This document shows, in pieces, positions 21,650 to 31,159 of a stretch of 55,325 bases of DNA; the first letter of the stretch is position 1; each line of letters opens with the position of its first letter. Below the pieces are notes generated by a model. It ran no database searches. It was not told the DNA's origin and saw only the letters and a list, made by a program, of their open reading frames with translations. Origin of the DNA: a virus; the IMG/VR virus record IMGVR_UViG_3300042691_008074, positions 1-55,325 of that record. One strand, 5' to 3'. The position numbers were made by a program, and so were the translations under genes.

Positions 21650-23655
21650 TATCTATTGAAATATTTACGCATCCATTCTGGCATTTGTTCAAATAATCTA
21701 GTATCTACTCCAGTATTACCTGCTTGTGAAGATACTAACCATGATTTAGCTAAATCTAGCTTTCTCATTTCATTACTTGTATAATTACCCATTAAACCTT
21801 TTATGGTATTATCTATATTTTGTTGTTTTAATCCAGTCTTTTGATTTCTATTAATCATTGATTGAGTTAAAGCATTATTTCGGATTTGCGTATTTGCAGC
21901 ATTAGTTTGCTGTAATTGATTATTAAAATTAGCATCAATAGCATCTTTACGTGATATTTCACTATCATATGCTTGATTCATTTGATTAAGAGTTTGAGCA
22001 TATAAGCTACCTCTTAATCCTGCATTATATTGTTGTGAACCTGTTTTAACTGCATTATTTGCATCTCTAAATGCAGATAAATACATATTTCTTAGACCAG
22101 GAACTCTACTTGTATAATTATATCTTGGTCCAGCAACTTCTGTATATGGAACTTCTGTTTCCATTTTATTAATAAATCTATTATTAATAAGTTGTCCTGC
22201 TATTGGCATTAAATTATTAAGACCTGACAACAAACTATCAGGATTAAAATTAAACTTTGATGCACTTGGAGTAGCATTTTGAAATGGTGCATCCATAACT
22301 CCACCATCATTAAAAGATTTCTTTTTCCATTCAGCACCACCAACTGAATATGAACCTCCTTTACCAGGACCATCTCCTGCATATCCAGATTTTTGTGGTT
22401 CTCTTACCCACTTAAATCTGTCCATTTTACCTACAAAAGTATCAAGTTCTGGTGATTCAAATTCAGGAACTTCAATAGTTAATGCTTCACCTCTTTTAGC
22501 TACACCTGATGTATATCTTGGACCATCAACTAATCCTTTAGTATCATATTCACCAAACTTTAACTTTCTTAATGCAGGAGCATTATTAAATTCTTTTATT
22601 GCACTTTGTCTAGCAGGAGTTTCAGTTCTTAATAAAGGATTTTTCATACTCTCTGTAAAGTGCATATTATTAACAACTTCTTGATAATCTTTATTTGTAA
22701 CGTCAAATGCAGTAATAGCATTTGCTGCATTTGGATTACTCATTAATCTAGCTAAACCTTCATTCTCTAAACTATACAATAATTCAGGTCTTGATGGGTC
22801 AAATTTATTAGTTCTATTAAACTTATTGTATAAGTAATTAGGTTTAGTTTCTGATTCTACTCTATCAACAGTTGGGTCAATTACAAATTTCTTACCTACT
22901 AATGGAGTAGATGATTTAAATTTACCACCATCTCTATATTGACCAAATTTAAATTTCATTTTACTTTCTTCTTGTATGTTAAATAAAGACTCCAATTTAT
23001 TATCATATTTAATACTCATTAATTTAGCAGTAGTAGCTTTAGTTTGATTAGGTGAATTTAAATCACTATCATATTTTCCTTTTTTTCTACCTAGTTCTTC
23101 TGCTAATTCAGCATAAGTTTTACTAGAGCCTTTAGGTTTTAAAGAATCTGAATAAACTTTATCTTCTTTAATTACTTCTGCATCTTCAATTTCAGCATTA
23201 TTAGGTAGTAATATACCACCTTGTTCATGTGTTCTTCCGTCATATAATGTAACTCCATCAGCTAATGGTATTGCTCTGCCACCTTTTATTGGTGACATAT
23301 AACCACCAAAATTAAATCTACCACCATATTTGGCTTCAACTATTCCTTGTGATGGATAACCTGCTAATACTCCTTGTGAGTTACTAATTATATTTTGATA
23401 ATTTCTTGCTCTTATTTGTTCTTGAAGTTTACGTTCTTCATCTTTACGTTTTTTAGCACCAAAGAATCCTGCTGCACCACCAATAACACCACCAGCTAAA
23501 GCACCCCAAGGACCTAGAGCCATACCAATAGATGCACCTTGTAAAGCACCACTAGCAGTACCACCACCAATACTATCTTGTGGTATAAAACTATTAATTA
23601 TAGGTGCTGCTTGTTGAGCAATACCTGCATAACTACTTAGTGGTAATCCTGCCAT
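21649..23655 (-). CDS. Glycine-zipper internal virion protein (cargo/ejection candidate)
   Basis: 668 residues. Residues about 29-67 form a Gly/Ala-rich hydrophobic zipper (GGTASGALQGASIGMALG, GALAGGVIGGAAGFFGAKK) followed directly by a basic helix KKRKDEERKLQEQIR, a pattern typical of phage proteins that insert in membranes during DNA ejection. Next comes a KYGGRFNFGGYMSPIKGG and HEQGGILLPNNAEIEDAEVI block, a module seen in Bacteroidetes phage virion proteins. The C-terminal third is Gln/Asn-rich and helical. The gene directly follows the muzzle gene, the position of the first cargo protein in phiCrAss001-like genomes. Confidence 0.75.
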   Translation of the reverse strand: MAGLPLSSYAGIAQQAAPIINSFIPQDSIGGGTASGALQGASIGMALGPWGALAGGVIGGAAGFFGAKKRKDEERKLQEQIRARNYQNIISNSQGVLAGYPSQGIVEAKYGGRFNFGGYMSPIKGGRAIPLADGVTLYDGRTHEQGGILLPNNAEIEDAEVIKEDKVYSDSLKPKGSSKTYAELAEELGRKKGKYDSDLNSPNQTKATTAKLMSIKYDNKLESLFNIQEESKMKFKFGQYRDGGKFKSSTPLVGKKFVIDPTVDRVESETKPNYLYNKFNRTNKFDPSRPELLYSLENEGLARLMSNPNAANAITAFDVTNKDYQEVVNNMHFTESMKNPLLRTETPARQSAIKEFNNAPALRKLKFGEYDTKGLVDGPRYTSGVAKRGEALTIEVPEFESPELDTFVGKMDRFKWVREPQKSGYAGDGPGKGGSYSVGGAEWKKKSFNDGGVMDAPFQNATPSASKFNFNPDSLLSGLNNLMPIAGQLINNRFINKMETEVPYTEVAGPRYNYTSRVPGLRNMYLSAFRDANNAVKTGSQQYNAGLRGSLYAQTLNQMNQAYDSEISRKDAIDANFNNQLQQTNAANTQIRNNALTQSMINRNQKTGLKQQNIDNTIKGLMGNYTSNEMRKLDLAKSWLVSSQAGNTGVDTRLFEQMPEWMRKYFNR

Positions 23656-23657
23656 AC

Positions 23658-26600
23658 TTATATTTCAGATTGTAGTATTTTTGCTTTAAGGTCATACAAA
23701 TATATAATATTTTGGTTTCCAAGCAAATCTAAATTATTATCAACTATAAATTTAACTTTTAAGTATTCACCTACTAGTGGTCTTTTCTTAAATGGGTCAG
23801 AATTACTTTCTTTAAGTTTATTAAAATTCCATCTATTACGTTCTCTCCTTATATTATAGTTAACACCAAATCCTGTAAATGGTATTAAATTTATTTGTCC
23901 ACTAGTTTGAGTAGGAGTTTGCATTATAACTTTATCAAATGTTTTCTGTACTTGAAATCCAAATTCAGCTGGATTTGTACTAACTATATGTGCTTCTGTA
24001 ATCCAATTTAATTGATAAAATTCTTTATTTACATCTTTATTATCATTAAGAACAATAGTAATTTCAGAAGGTCTTTGAACACCTTCATAATTAGCTACAT
24101 TGTTTACTCTCATTTTTCTAAAGTTATTATTACTATCAATATATAATGTATTTTCTAATCCATTAAAATATATCTTTGGTGTATAACTATGTCTTGAAAT
24201 AAATTTATTACTTTCTAATTCCATACTTATAGTATTACCATTAAAACTAGTAAAATAAACTATCTCTTGTATTGGGTCATAACCAACTCTAACTTGTGTA
24301 GCCAAACTATCTGCTACTTTATAATATTCTCTAAAGAATCTAAAATTACCTTCTTTAGAGGCTTCTATTATATTTTGTGCAGATAAAGAAAATACTCTAC
24401 CTTCTTTAGTATTTACCCAAATATATCTATCTTTACATCTTTTAGCATTAAATACACTAATTAATCCTAAGTAACCTAGCTTAGATGCTACTAACTCTTT
24501 TGGAGTTTGCTCAAATAAATCAGCTGTACCTAAGTATATTTCAGTAACCTCTAAAGAAAGCTTATCTTTACCTGTTGTTCTAAATAATCCAAATTCTTGA
24601 TGTATTAATAATACATCATCTAAAGTTTCTAGATTAACTATCTTGCCTCTACCTCTATTAGTAGTTGTTCTATTAGCTACTCTAAAAGTTTTCCACTTAC
24701 CAATAATATTATCATCAGATTTATCTGACCTAATAATTAAATTAGGGTCTTTTGTAGATACTTCTAAAGTGTTACTACCATTTATTTCTGCTTGATTATA
24801 TTCATTCAATTTACTATAATCATCTGGTAAATTATATAGGTTCCATGTTCTACTTACATCAAATAGACTAGATTTTGTTGCTCTATCTGTAACGTATTCC
24901 CCTAATTCACTTAAAGGAAAAAATTTAGAATTATTATCACTACCTTCTGCTCTTGCACTTAAATTATATTTATCTTCACATATGTAAGTTTTAACTGCTC
25001 TGAAAGTTTTGCCTTGTTCAGTAGGATTAATATCAGTATTATTTCTCATACTACTTCTAATAATAGAGTTTATACCAATAAATTTATCTCCACCATATAT
25101 TATAAAATCTGATATAGTAGGTATTTCTGTACTAAATATCATATTTGTAGATACTAATTGTTGATTAGTATATTGATTATGAACATTTGTTAATAATTGC
25201 CTTATTGTATATAATCCAGTTGCTTCACCTACTGGGTATCTAGCTCCTTCTAATAAAACATCTCTGGTATTATCATAGTTTATAGAAGAAGGTTCTGTTA
25301 TAAAATCAGCTTGTAATTGTAAAGATAAATTTTCTTCACCTTTATAATTATTATATTTACCATCAATAACATTAGCAGGAACATATCTACTTTCTATAAT
25401 TCTTCTTCTATTAATGGCAGCCCATGTAAAGTCATCTAAAAAAGGTTGAATAGAAGTATATTGCATATTAATTGTATATACTTCCCATAACATAGAATAA
25501 TATCCATGTCCATTGACTTCACTAGGTCTAATAAATTGGTCTGCACCGAAAGGTCTAAGTCTTTTTCTAATTTCAATTTCACTTTCTACATATCCTGTAA
25601 CAGTTGATATAGGTGGTTTATCTTTTATTAGTCCGAATGAATTACATCTTAAATAATCTCTTTTAGAATTAAATACATTACCAGATGGTAATGTACGATG
25701 TGACCAATTCATAGGATTTGCATATATAACACTAGTATCAACTCCATTAATACCTACATAATTTATATAATCAGTTCCTAATACTCTACTATTACTATAA
25801 TCTTTTTTTGCATAAGCTATAAACCATCCTGATATTTTAGATTTAACTTCTGGTGGTAAATTAAAATTAGATACTCTAATACCTAAAACATCTAACTTTC
25901 TTGTACCATACTCATTATCATCAGAGTAATGAGTTATTTTACATTGTTTAATGCTAGGAAAAACATGATGCCTAACTTTTTGATTTGCAAATAATGGAAA
26001 ATTAGAAGGATAAGTTTCATTTTCATTTTCCCAATATCCCATATTAATATTAAAATTACTTATAATTTGATTTATTCTAGTACCATCAGGAAGTGAAGAA
26101 TAAAAAGAACTTCTATCACAAGTATTTTCTATTTGAAATCTCTTACATAAAAAACCTGTATCTGTTTCTGTAATAATAGTAGTTTCACTACCACTAGCTT
26201 GTCTACCAGGAATATGAAATGCTTTTGCTATTGTGTTATTATTAAATAAAGCAACTAGATACATAGCATATACTTCACCATGTCCAAATCCAGCAGGTTC
26301 TCTACCATTACTATGATTAGAAGTACTCATTGCATCTTGTAATCTAGTAGTATAATCAATTCTTATTTGATTAACATATTGTTGTAAATCTAAATCTTCT
26401 TCACTAGATAAGTCTGCAAATAATATTTCACCATTATATTTAGTCATAGCACCAGCTTTTGTGTAAGAAGCTAATGGTGTTAATACTTCTGATAAGCTTA
26501 ATGTACCAAGATTTTCACTACCAATATAGTTAAATTCAATAGTTGTAATAGAAGCTGTAATATTTAATCTACCAATTTTTATTGCAGTAGTAATACCATT

Positions 26601-27401
26601 AATTGTTTGTAAAGCTATTACATTTAAAAAATCAAATGATTTATCTAAATTACTGAAAGTCATTCTTATAGAATAAGAACTATTAGCACCAGGTTGTAAA
26701 GATGCATGACCTCCTTCATTAATAGCAGTATTAGAACATACTATTACTGAACCAAATGCAGGTGTAAAGCTTGTTACTTGTCCAGTTAAACTTTCATACT
26801 GTGTAACAAAACTATAATGTCCTGCTTTTACATTACCTCCACCTTTAATTAATCCTATATTAGTGTTCGGACTAAATACGCTGTTATATAAGGTATTTGG
26901 ATAATTAATTTTACTAAAAACATATAAATCTTTAATTTGAGTTGGGTCAACAAGAGCTTTATTTCCATCTAAAGTAAAAGGTATATTATCAATATTTAAA
27001 ACACATGGACTATTATTATTATCTGTCCAAACTATAATTCTTTCTCCTAAATAATTAAATTCAAATTCAATTTTAAGTATTGGATAGTTTATATTAAAAT
27101 TTAAAAGATTATCAACTATTAAATCAGTATATACATCTGTATTTACATTATATAAACCAATTCTATCAGAGCCACCTAATTTACCTGCACCAAAAATAAC
27201 AAATTCTTCATTATTTAATTCACCAATATTAAGAATATCAGTAGTAGTAGATGGAAAGCTATTATTTACTCTAACATTACCTTTTTCAGTAGCTAACTTA
27301 TTTTTAGTTAACCTTGACCTTACCATATTTAAAGCATCAGGATAACTATTATTAGGTTGGTCAATAGGGTCGTAATCTGTAATTAATCCATTTTCTAACA
27401 T
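23658..27401 (-). CDS. Muzzle protein (P22 gp10-like tail stabilisation/hub protein)
   Basis: A 1247-residue beta-rich protein starting MLENGLITDYDPIDQPNNSY and continuing with PDALNMVRSR, the hallmark N-terminus ('G...DYDP..QP..SY..ALNM') of the large crAss-like tail protein called muzzle in the phiCrAss001 structure and 'tail stabilisation' or tubular protein in older annotations. Size and placement between ring protein and cargo genes agree. It closes the end of the short tail and guides DNA out. Later blocks such as LEVTEIYLGTADLFEQTPKELVASKLGYLG and GKGKIV-like strands fit a propeller-like fold, as expected for P22 gp10 relatives. Confidence 0.88.
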   Translation of the reverse strand: MLENGLITDYDPIDQPNNSYPDALNMVRSRLTKNKLATEKGNVRVNNSFPSTTTDILNIGELNNEEFVIFGAGKLGGSDRIGLYNVNTDVYTDLIVDNLLNFNINYPILKIEFEFNYLGERIIVWTDNNNSPCVLNIDNIPFTLDGNKALVDPTQIKDLYVFSKINYPNTLYNSVFSPNTNIGLIKGGGNVKAGHYSFVTQYESLTGQVTSFTPAFGSVIVCSNTAINEGGHASLQPGANSSYSIRMTFSNLDKSFDFLNVIALQTINGITTAIKIGRLNITASITTIEFNYIGSENLGTLSLSEVLTPLASYTKAGAMTKYNGEILFADLSSEEDLDLQQYVNQIRIDYTTRLQDAMSTSNHSNGREPAGFGHGEVYAMYLVALFNNNTIAKAFHIPGRQASGSETTIITETDTGFLCKRFQIENTCDRSSFYSSLPDGTRINQIISNFNINMGYWENENETYPSNFPLFANQKVRHHVFPSIKQCKITHYSDDNEYGTRKLDVLGIRVSNFNLPPEVKSKISGWFIAYAKKDYSNSRVLGTDYINYVGINGVDTSVIYANPMNWSHRTLPSGNVFNSKRDYLRCNSFGLIKDKPPISTVTGYVESEIEIRKRLRPFGADQFIRPSEVNGHGYYSMLWEVYTINMQYTSIQPFLDDFTWAAINRRRIIESRYVPANVIDGKYNNYKGEENLSLQLQADFITEPSSINYDNTRDVLLEGARYPVGEATGLYTIRQLLTNVHNQYTNQQLVSTNMIFSTEIPTISDFIIYGGDKFIGINSIIRSSMRNNTDINPTEQGKTFRAVKTYICEDKYNLSARAEGSDNNSKFFPLSELGEYVTDRATKSSLFDVSRTWNLYNLPDDYSKLNEYNQAEINGSNTLEVSTKDPNLIIRSDKSDDNIIGKWKTFRVANRTTTNRGRGKIVNLETLDDVLLIHQEFGLFRTTGKDKLSLEVTEIYLGTADLFEQTPKELVASKLGYLGLISVFNAKRCKDRYIWVNTKEGRVFSLSAQNIIEASKEGNFRFFREYYKVADSLATQVRVGYDPIQEIVYFTSFNGNTISMELESNKFISRHSYTPKIYFNGLENTLYIDSNNNFRKMRVNNVANYEGVQRPSEITIVLNDNKDVNKEFYQLNWITEAHIVSTNPAEFGFQVQKTFDKVIMQTPTQTSGQINLIPFTGFGVNYNIRRERNRWNFNKLKESNSDPFKKRPLVGEYLKVKFIVDNNLDLLGNQNIIYLYDLKAKILQSEI

Positions 27402-27402
27402 A

Positions 27403-28191
27403 TTATCCTCTATCTATATATTCAGGTTGTTCTAAGTGCATATAAAAATCACTACCAATTTCTACATTTCTAACAGCACGTAAGTAAGAATTTCTAAATC
27501 TCTCTGCTCCATCTATTCCCATCATCTTTACAGCATTTTCTGCTTTATATCTATATTCTTCCCATTTGGCATCAGCATATTGAAAATTAATATTAGGATT
27601 ATTATAACCTTTTAATATCATATTTCTGATACAAAACCATATTACTGCTTCCTTATAATTAAAGTCATCTATTACTTTTGGTAATCCATCTTTATCAGTA
27701 TCAAACCCTATATAATGTAATTTTATTAAACCTTCTGTAAATGAAGTTATTAAATAATTACTATTAATTAAGTAGTATTCACTATTTGGTTCTATTAGAG
27801 TAGTTCTTGGTGTACGTTCTCCTAATGATAGTCCACTAGTATCACTACCTAATCTTAATCTTACTCCTCTATATTTTTTATTTGATGAATACTCATAATC
27901 AGTAGTTCCATCTGGATTTAATACTGCTTCTGTTTCATTTTCAGGTAATAACTTTTCTACGTGTAATATTCTTTCTACATCACAAGGTATTTCTAATCTA
28001 TTATTAGCAATTCTTAAATATGGTGGTTCAGTAGCTTTATTAATAAAACCTGCATGATAACCAATACCTTGTATTGCCCATCCAATATCTTCTATTGCTT
28101 CATTTACCCATGAACTATTAGAAGGTTTTAACCTCATATAAATAGCTGCAATAATTGTTTTTGCACTAGCTTTTTTGTGTATATAATTCAT
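27403..28191 (-). CDS. Tail ring/collar protein (P22 gp4-like stabilisation protein candidate)
   Basis: 262 residues beginning MNYIHKKASAKTIIAAIYMRLKPSNSSWVNEAIEDIGWAI. An N-terminal helical pair is followed by a PYLRIANNRLEIPCDVERILHVEKL strand block and a C-terminal helix-rich part (YKEAVIWFCIRNMILKGYNN). This layout matches the crAss-like ring protein encoded immediately before the muzzle gene, which belongs to the P22 gp4 / gp6-type connector family. The 1-bp spacing to the muzzle gene and the 26-bp overlap with the IHF-like gene show tight coupling. Role: part of the tail barrel connecting portal to muzzle. Confidence 0.72.
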   Translation of the reverse strand: MNYIHKKASAKTIIAAIYMRLKPSNSSWVNEAIEDIGWAIQGIGYHAGFINKATEPPYLRIANNRLEIPCDVERILHVEKLLPENETEAVLNPDGTTDYEYSSNKKYRGVRLRLGSDTSGLSLGERTPRTTLIEPNSEYYLINSNYLITSFTEGLIKLHYIGFDTDKDGLPKVIDDFNYKEAVIWFCIRNMILKGYNNPNINFQYADAKWEEYRYKAENAVKMMGIDGAERFRNSYLRAVRNVEIGSDFYMHLEQPEYIDRG

Positions 28192-28639
28192 ATAATAAAT
28201 CTACGTCTTTACTAGTTTTAACCACAGTACCTAAATCTAATCTATTATCTTTAGTAGTTTTATAAACATAATATTTTATATTGCCAATATATTTTACATT
28301 ATTAGGTTTATTCCATAACCATTTAAAATAATCTCCTTCAAAATATATAAACCATTTCTCACCATTTGGATTATCCTTACTGAATGGAATTTTACCTTGT
28401 TTTATTATTTCTTGTTTTAGTTGTTTAGATTTAGCCCAATCAATACTTTGACCTCTTCTAACATCTTGAACTATCTTTAATTCTCCAAATCCATTAAATT
28501 TAAATTTATATCCTTTTAATATTTCTTTTTTTAATTCAATATTAAAATCATTAATAACATTATTAAAGGTACTATATGTTGTACCTTTTAGTTTTTCTTT
28601 ATTTAAATTAAATATTGACCTAGTATTATGTTTATTCAT
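28166..28639 (-). CDS. IHF/HU-like DNA-binding protein of the tail gene cluster
   Basis: 157 residues. The N-terminal 55 residues read as the helical dimerisation half of HU/IHF leading to a FKFNGFGELKI strand, the 'gfG.f' turn of that fold. The rest (SIDWAKSKQLKQEI, NGEKWFIYFEGDYFKWLWNK) is a conserved extension found in many Bacteroidetes phages. Crassvirales encode two IHF-like proteins among the structural genes, and a second, shorter one lies at about 48.9 kb here. It overlaps its upstream neighbour by 8 bp and its downstream neighbour by 26 bp. Likely roles are DNA bending in packaging or host-like transcription control. Confidence 0.65.
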   Translation of the reverse strand: MNKHNTRSIFNLNKEKLKGTTYSTFNNVINDFNIELKKEILKGYKFKFNGFGELKIVQDVRRGQSIDWAKSKQLKQEIIKQGKIPFSKDNPNGEKWFIYFEGDYFKWLWNKPNNVKYIGNIKYYVYKTTKDNRLDLGTVVKTSKDVDLLYELYTQKS

Positions 28640-29273
28640 TTATCTTAATTTCTCTGTCATCAATAGGTTCATTTGGATTTCCTAATCTTTCAGTTATAAA
28701 TTGATGTATTAATCTTTTCATATCATCTTCAATTAATACTTCTTCTTTACATGGTTTACCATCACAATTCTTTAATTCTAATAATTCAAAAGGATTTGAA
28801 GCTACTAATCTAATACCTACTTTTTCATTTGGTGTATTAAAAGCATAAATATATCCATTTAAAAAAGTATAAAAAGTAACACTACTCATAAATCTTGAAC
28901 CTTCTAATATATGTTTAACTGCATCAGAATTTGCAAAACTCCAAGATTTCTCCATATTGCCTGTACCTACAAATAAAAATGGTTCGCTATTAAAATTATT
29001 TCTAACTTGCGAAGGTACTTTATCAACTGTTCTAGCAACTCTACAATCTAAATCTTCACCTACACAACATTCTACTGGTGATACTCTCTTTAAAGGTAAG
29101 CATATAGATTCTTCACTACCTGCTGGAAATCTACCATATTTATCATATTCTTGTTTAAGAATAGTTGCTCTATAACCAATAATTAAACTTTTAATAAACT
29201 CTAAATAAGGTTCATCAAATTGCTTATTATATATTATAGCAACTTCTTCTGCAAATGTATTAATATTAATCAT
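28632..29273 (-). CDS. Tail ring/neck structural protein candidate
   Basis: 213 residues with a central Cys-containing block (SPVECCVGEDLDCRVARTVDKVP) followed by NFNSEPFLFVGTGNMEKSW and SVTFYTFLNGYIYAFNTPN. The start has a helical 'AEEVAIIYNKQFDEPYLEFIKSLIIGYRATILKQEYDKYG' character. Proteins with this block (short helical N-terminus, 'PF.FVG' strand, 'YT..NG.IYVF') are widespread in Bacteroidetes phages next to ring and portal-associated genes, and Crassvirales carry several such ring proteins. It lies at the upstream end of the muzzle cluster, right after the lysis cassette. The exact ring identity is not resolvable here. Confidence 0.6.
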   Translation of the reverse strand: MININTFAEEVAIIYNKQFDEPYLEFIKSLIIGYRATILKQEYDKYGRFPAGSEESICLPLKRVSPVECCVGEDLDCRVARTVDKVPSQVRNNFNSEPFLFVGTGNMEKSWSFANSDAVKHILEGSRFMSSVTFYTFLNGYIYAFNTPNEKVGIRLVASNPFELLELKNCDGKPCKEEVLIEDDMKRLIHQFITERLGNPNEPIDDREIKINE

Positions 29274-29278
29274 ATAGC

Positions 29279-29644
29279 CTATAATAGAAGTCCAAGTAGA
29301 AATGCCAAAATTACTAATCCAGTTCCACTAACTTTTAATTCTTTAATTCTTTTATCTTGATTATTAATCACTATTTGTTGATTTTCTATAATTAAATCTT
29401 TTCTTTTAATTACTTCATTATACAAAGTACTATCTATCTTATAAGTATTTATAATAGAATATAATTCTACTATTTTATTGTCTTTTAACGGTACAATAGT
29501 ATCAGAATAATGAACAATTATTTCTTTTAATTTCTTATTTTCATCATCTTTTTGTAAAGCCCATTTTAGAATTTTACTATCTAAATCTTGAGCATAACTT
29601 ACATTAGTGATTATTAAAAGTAGTATCAGAGTTAATACGCGCAT
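29279..29644 (-). CDS. Secreted membrane-anchored coiled-coil protein, outer spanin-like candidate
   Basis: 121 residues with a clear type I signal peptide (residues 1-18, ending VSYA before QD), a periplasmic coiled coil (LKEIIVHYSD, KDLIIENQQIVINNQDKRIKEL) and a hydrophobic C-terminal segment (GTGLVILAFLLGLLL, about 107-121). It overlaps by 41 bp the gene for a protein with an N-terminal membrane anchor and coiled coil, the arrangement of spanin gene pairs. There is no lipobox cysteine, so it is not a classical Rz1. The spanin label is inferred from topology and context. Confidence 0.6.
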   Translation of the reverse strand: MRVLTLILLLIITNVSYAQDLDSKILKWALQKDDENKKLKEIIVHYSDTIVPLKDNKIVELYSIINTYKIDSTLYNEVIKRKDLIIENQQIVINNQDKRIKELKVSGTGLVILAFLLGLLL

Positions 29645-29972
29645 AAATTAATTTATATAAACTATCTTTAGACACATTATAAGAATTTACATCTTTTAAT
29701 TTTTCATACTTTCTAGCTAATCTTTGCATAGCTATTGTAGTTTGAGTATTTAGACTATCAATTCTTTTTAATGATTTATTTCTTACTATATTTGTACTAT
29801 CTAATTTTAAATACAGACTTTTAACTTCTTTATTTAATCTAACATTTTGCTCAATTAGTCTTTTATTCTCATTATTTAAATCTAATGAATTACTATAAAA
29901 ATAAGCTACTAATACTAAAAGTATAATAGCTGTAATTAAAGTTAATATTAATTTACTATTTGACTGCTTCAC
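29604..29972 (-). CDS. Inner-membrane coiled-coil protein, Rz-like (inner spanin) candidate
   Basis: 122 residues: a short cytoplasmic head (MKQSNSK), one transmembrane helix (about residues 8-27, ILTLITAIILLVLVAYFY), then a long periplasmic coiled coil (NNENKRLIEQNVRLNKEVKSL and onward). This is the Rz/i-spanin topology. It overlaps the outer partner candidate by 41 bp and the upstream holin-like gene by 17 bp. In a Gram-negative host, the spanin pair would fuse inner and outer membranes at the end of lysis. No direct sequence match to a named spanin is claimed. Confidence 0.6.
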   Translation of the reverse strand: MKQSNSKLILTLITAIILLVLVAYFYSNSLDLNNENKRLIEQNVRLNKEVKSLYLKLDSTNIVRNKSLKRIDSLNTQTTIAMQRLARKYEKLKDVNSYNVSKDSLYKLIYARINSDTTFNNH

Positions 29973-30336
29973 TTATATTTTCTTTATTATTTATGTTTTC
30001 TTTAAGATTACCTGAAAATTTTTTATTTATATAATTATCTAAATTACTACTTCCTAAATTAGCTATATAAATAAAATCAAAAGTAGTCCATACATGGTCA
30101 CTAGCTTGTGCCCCCATAATATCAGCTATACATAATATTGGAAATAATATTAACCATATTATAGCTGATAATTCTTTTAATTGCCAAAATAAATCTTTAC
30201 CTCTTAAATCTATTATAATATTTTTCCTTAATACAAAAAATATAATAAATATTTGTATTAAGGCTATTATACCTAATAAATATCCTATTAGTTTTACAAC
30301 ACCAATTTCATTTATGTAACTAATTATTTGTTCCAT
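29956..30336 (-). CDS. Holin-like membrane protein
   Basis: 126 residues with two strong hydrophobic helices (about 12-36, VVKLIGYLLGIIALIQIFII, and 57-75, LSAIIWLILFPILCIADI) and a third weaker one (FDFIYIANLG). The C-terminal tail is charged (KKFSGNLKENINNKENISEAVK). Small size, multiple helices, charged tail and a place between the endolysin candidate and spanin-like genes fit a holin. It shares a 1-bp overlap with the upstream gene. Phage holins diverge too far for a family call by eye. Confidence 0.55.
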   Translation of the reverse strand: MEQIISYINEIGVVKLIGYLLGIIALIQIFIIFFVLRKNIIIDLRGKDLFWQLKELSAIIWLILFPILCIADIMGAQASDHVWTTFDFIYIANLGSSNLDNYINKKFSGNLKENINNKENISEAVK

Positions 30337-30689
30337 TATTTCTTAATTTCTTTTAATTTATCTTCTATATGTTTAATACTAGTTTCCAACTTACCTAGTG
30401 ATACATATATTTTACCTAATGTTTCAGTAAATTGTAATTGATTTTCATTTCTTTCAGAAATAAAATTATCATATTTAGATAATAATTGAGAATGTTCTTT
30501 ACTTAAAGAATCATAATCTATTTGTAACGATTTTATTTTAATATCTTGAATATCTAATGCCACCTTTAAATCATTATTTCTACTAAATAAAATATAAAAA
30601 CCTATAACTACACCAGATATACATGGTACTATTACTGCTATAAATACAGTTAACGTTACGAATTGCTCCATATTTGATACTTGTTCCAT
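30336..30689 (-). CDS. Single-pass membrane protein with coiled coil (lysis cassette)
   Basis: 117 residues: an N-terminal transmembrane helix (about 11-34, VTLTVFIAVIVPCISGVVIGFYI) followed by a long coiled coil to the C-terminus (SLQIDYDSLSKEHSQLL, LGKLETSIKHIEDKLKEIKK). One-base overlaps on both sides link it to the endolysin candidate and the holin-like gene. It could be a second Rz-like protein, an antiholin or an endolysin-release accessory protein; the sequence does not decide. Confidence 0.55.
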   Translation of the reverse strand: MEQVSNMEQFVTLTVFIAVIVPCISGVVIGFYILFSRNNDLKVALDIQDIKIKSLQIDYDSLSKEHSQLLSKYDNFISERNENQLQFTETLGKIYVSLGKLETSIKHIEDKLKEIKK

Positions 30690-31159
30690 TAGTCTAAATC
30701 TATTATGTTAATAATTACTTGGTCGCCTTTTTTAAGCATAGGGTAAACTAATTCATAGAATCTCTTATATGCTGATACTGAATTTGATATTCTACCATTT
30801 TCTAATGTATTATTATTAGGAGTATCACCCACTAAAATACATCCATCTGTATCATCATCTGTATTACCTAAATGTATGTAAACACCTACAAAATTAGGTA
30901 CATTTAATAATTCAATATGTCTTTCAAAAAACGGTAATCTCTTATCATCTAAATATTTTTGAGTAAGAGGAGTTACTTCTTGTCTAATACCTAGTCTATA
31001 TGAACCTGCTGGTATTCTTGTTTCTCCTTTTATTTTATTAGTTCTACGTTCATCTTCACAAGTATAAGCTAAATAATTAAACATTACATTTCTTAATACT
31101 CCTAATGTATCATCTTTCTGTGATGAATATCTATGTAAATTAAATTGTATCATAATCAA
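30689..31159 (-). CDS. DUF5675 family protein, endolysin candidate
   Basis: 156 residues with the DUF5675 pattern: TLGVLRNV near the start, TCEDERRTNKIKGETRIPAGSYRLGIR, then FERHIELLNVPNFVGVYIHLGNTDDDTDGCILVGD, and a C-terminal SVSAYKRFYELVYPML helix. The family is frequent in lysis regions of phages of Bacteroidetes and is regarded as a putative peptidoglycan-active enzyme; the conserved His (YIHLGN), Asp (DTDGC) and Cys are the best candidates for an active site. The neighbours (holin-like, spanin-like) support a role in lysis. Family call firm, activity inferred. Confidence 0.78.
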   Translation of the reverse strand: MIMIQFNLHRYSSQKDDTLGVLRNVMFNYLAYTCEDERRTNKIKGETRIPAGSYRLGIRQEVTPLTQKYLDDKRLPFFERHIELLNVPNFVGVYIHLGNTDDDTDGCILVGDTPNNNTLENGRISNSVSAYKRFYELVYPMLKKGDQVIINIIDLD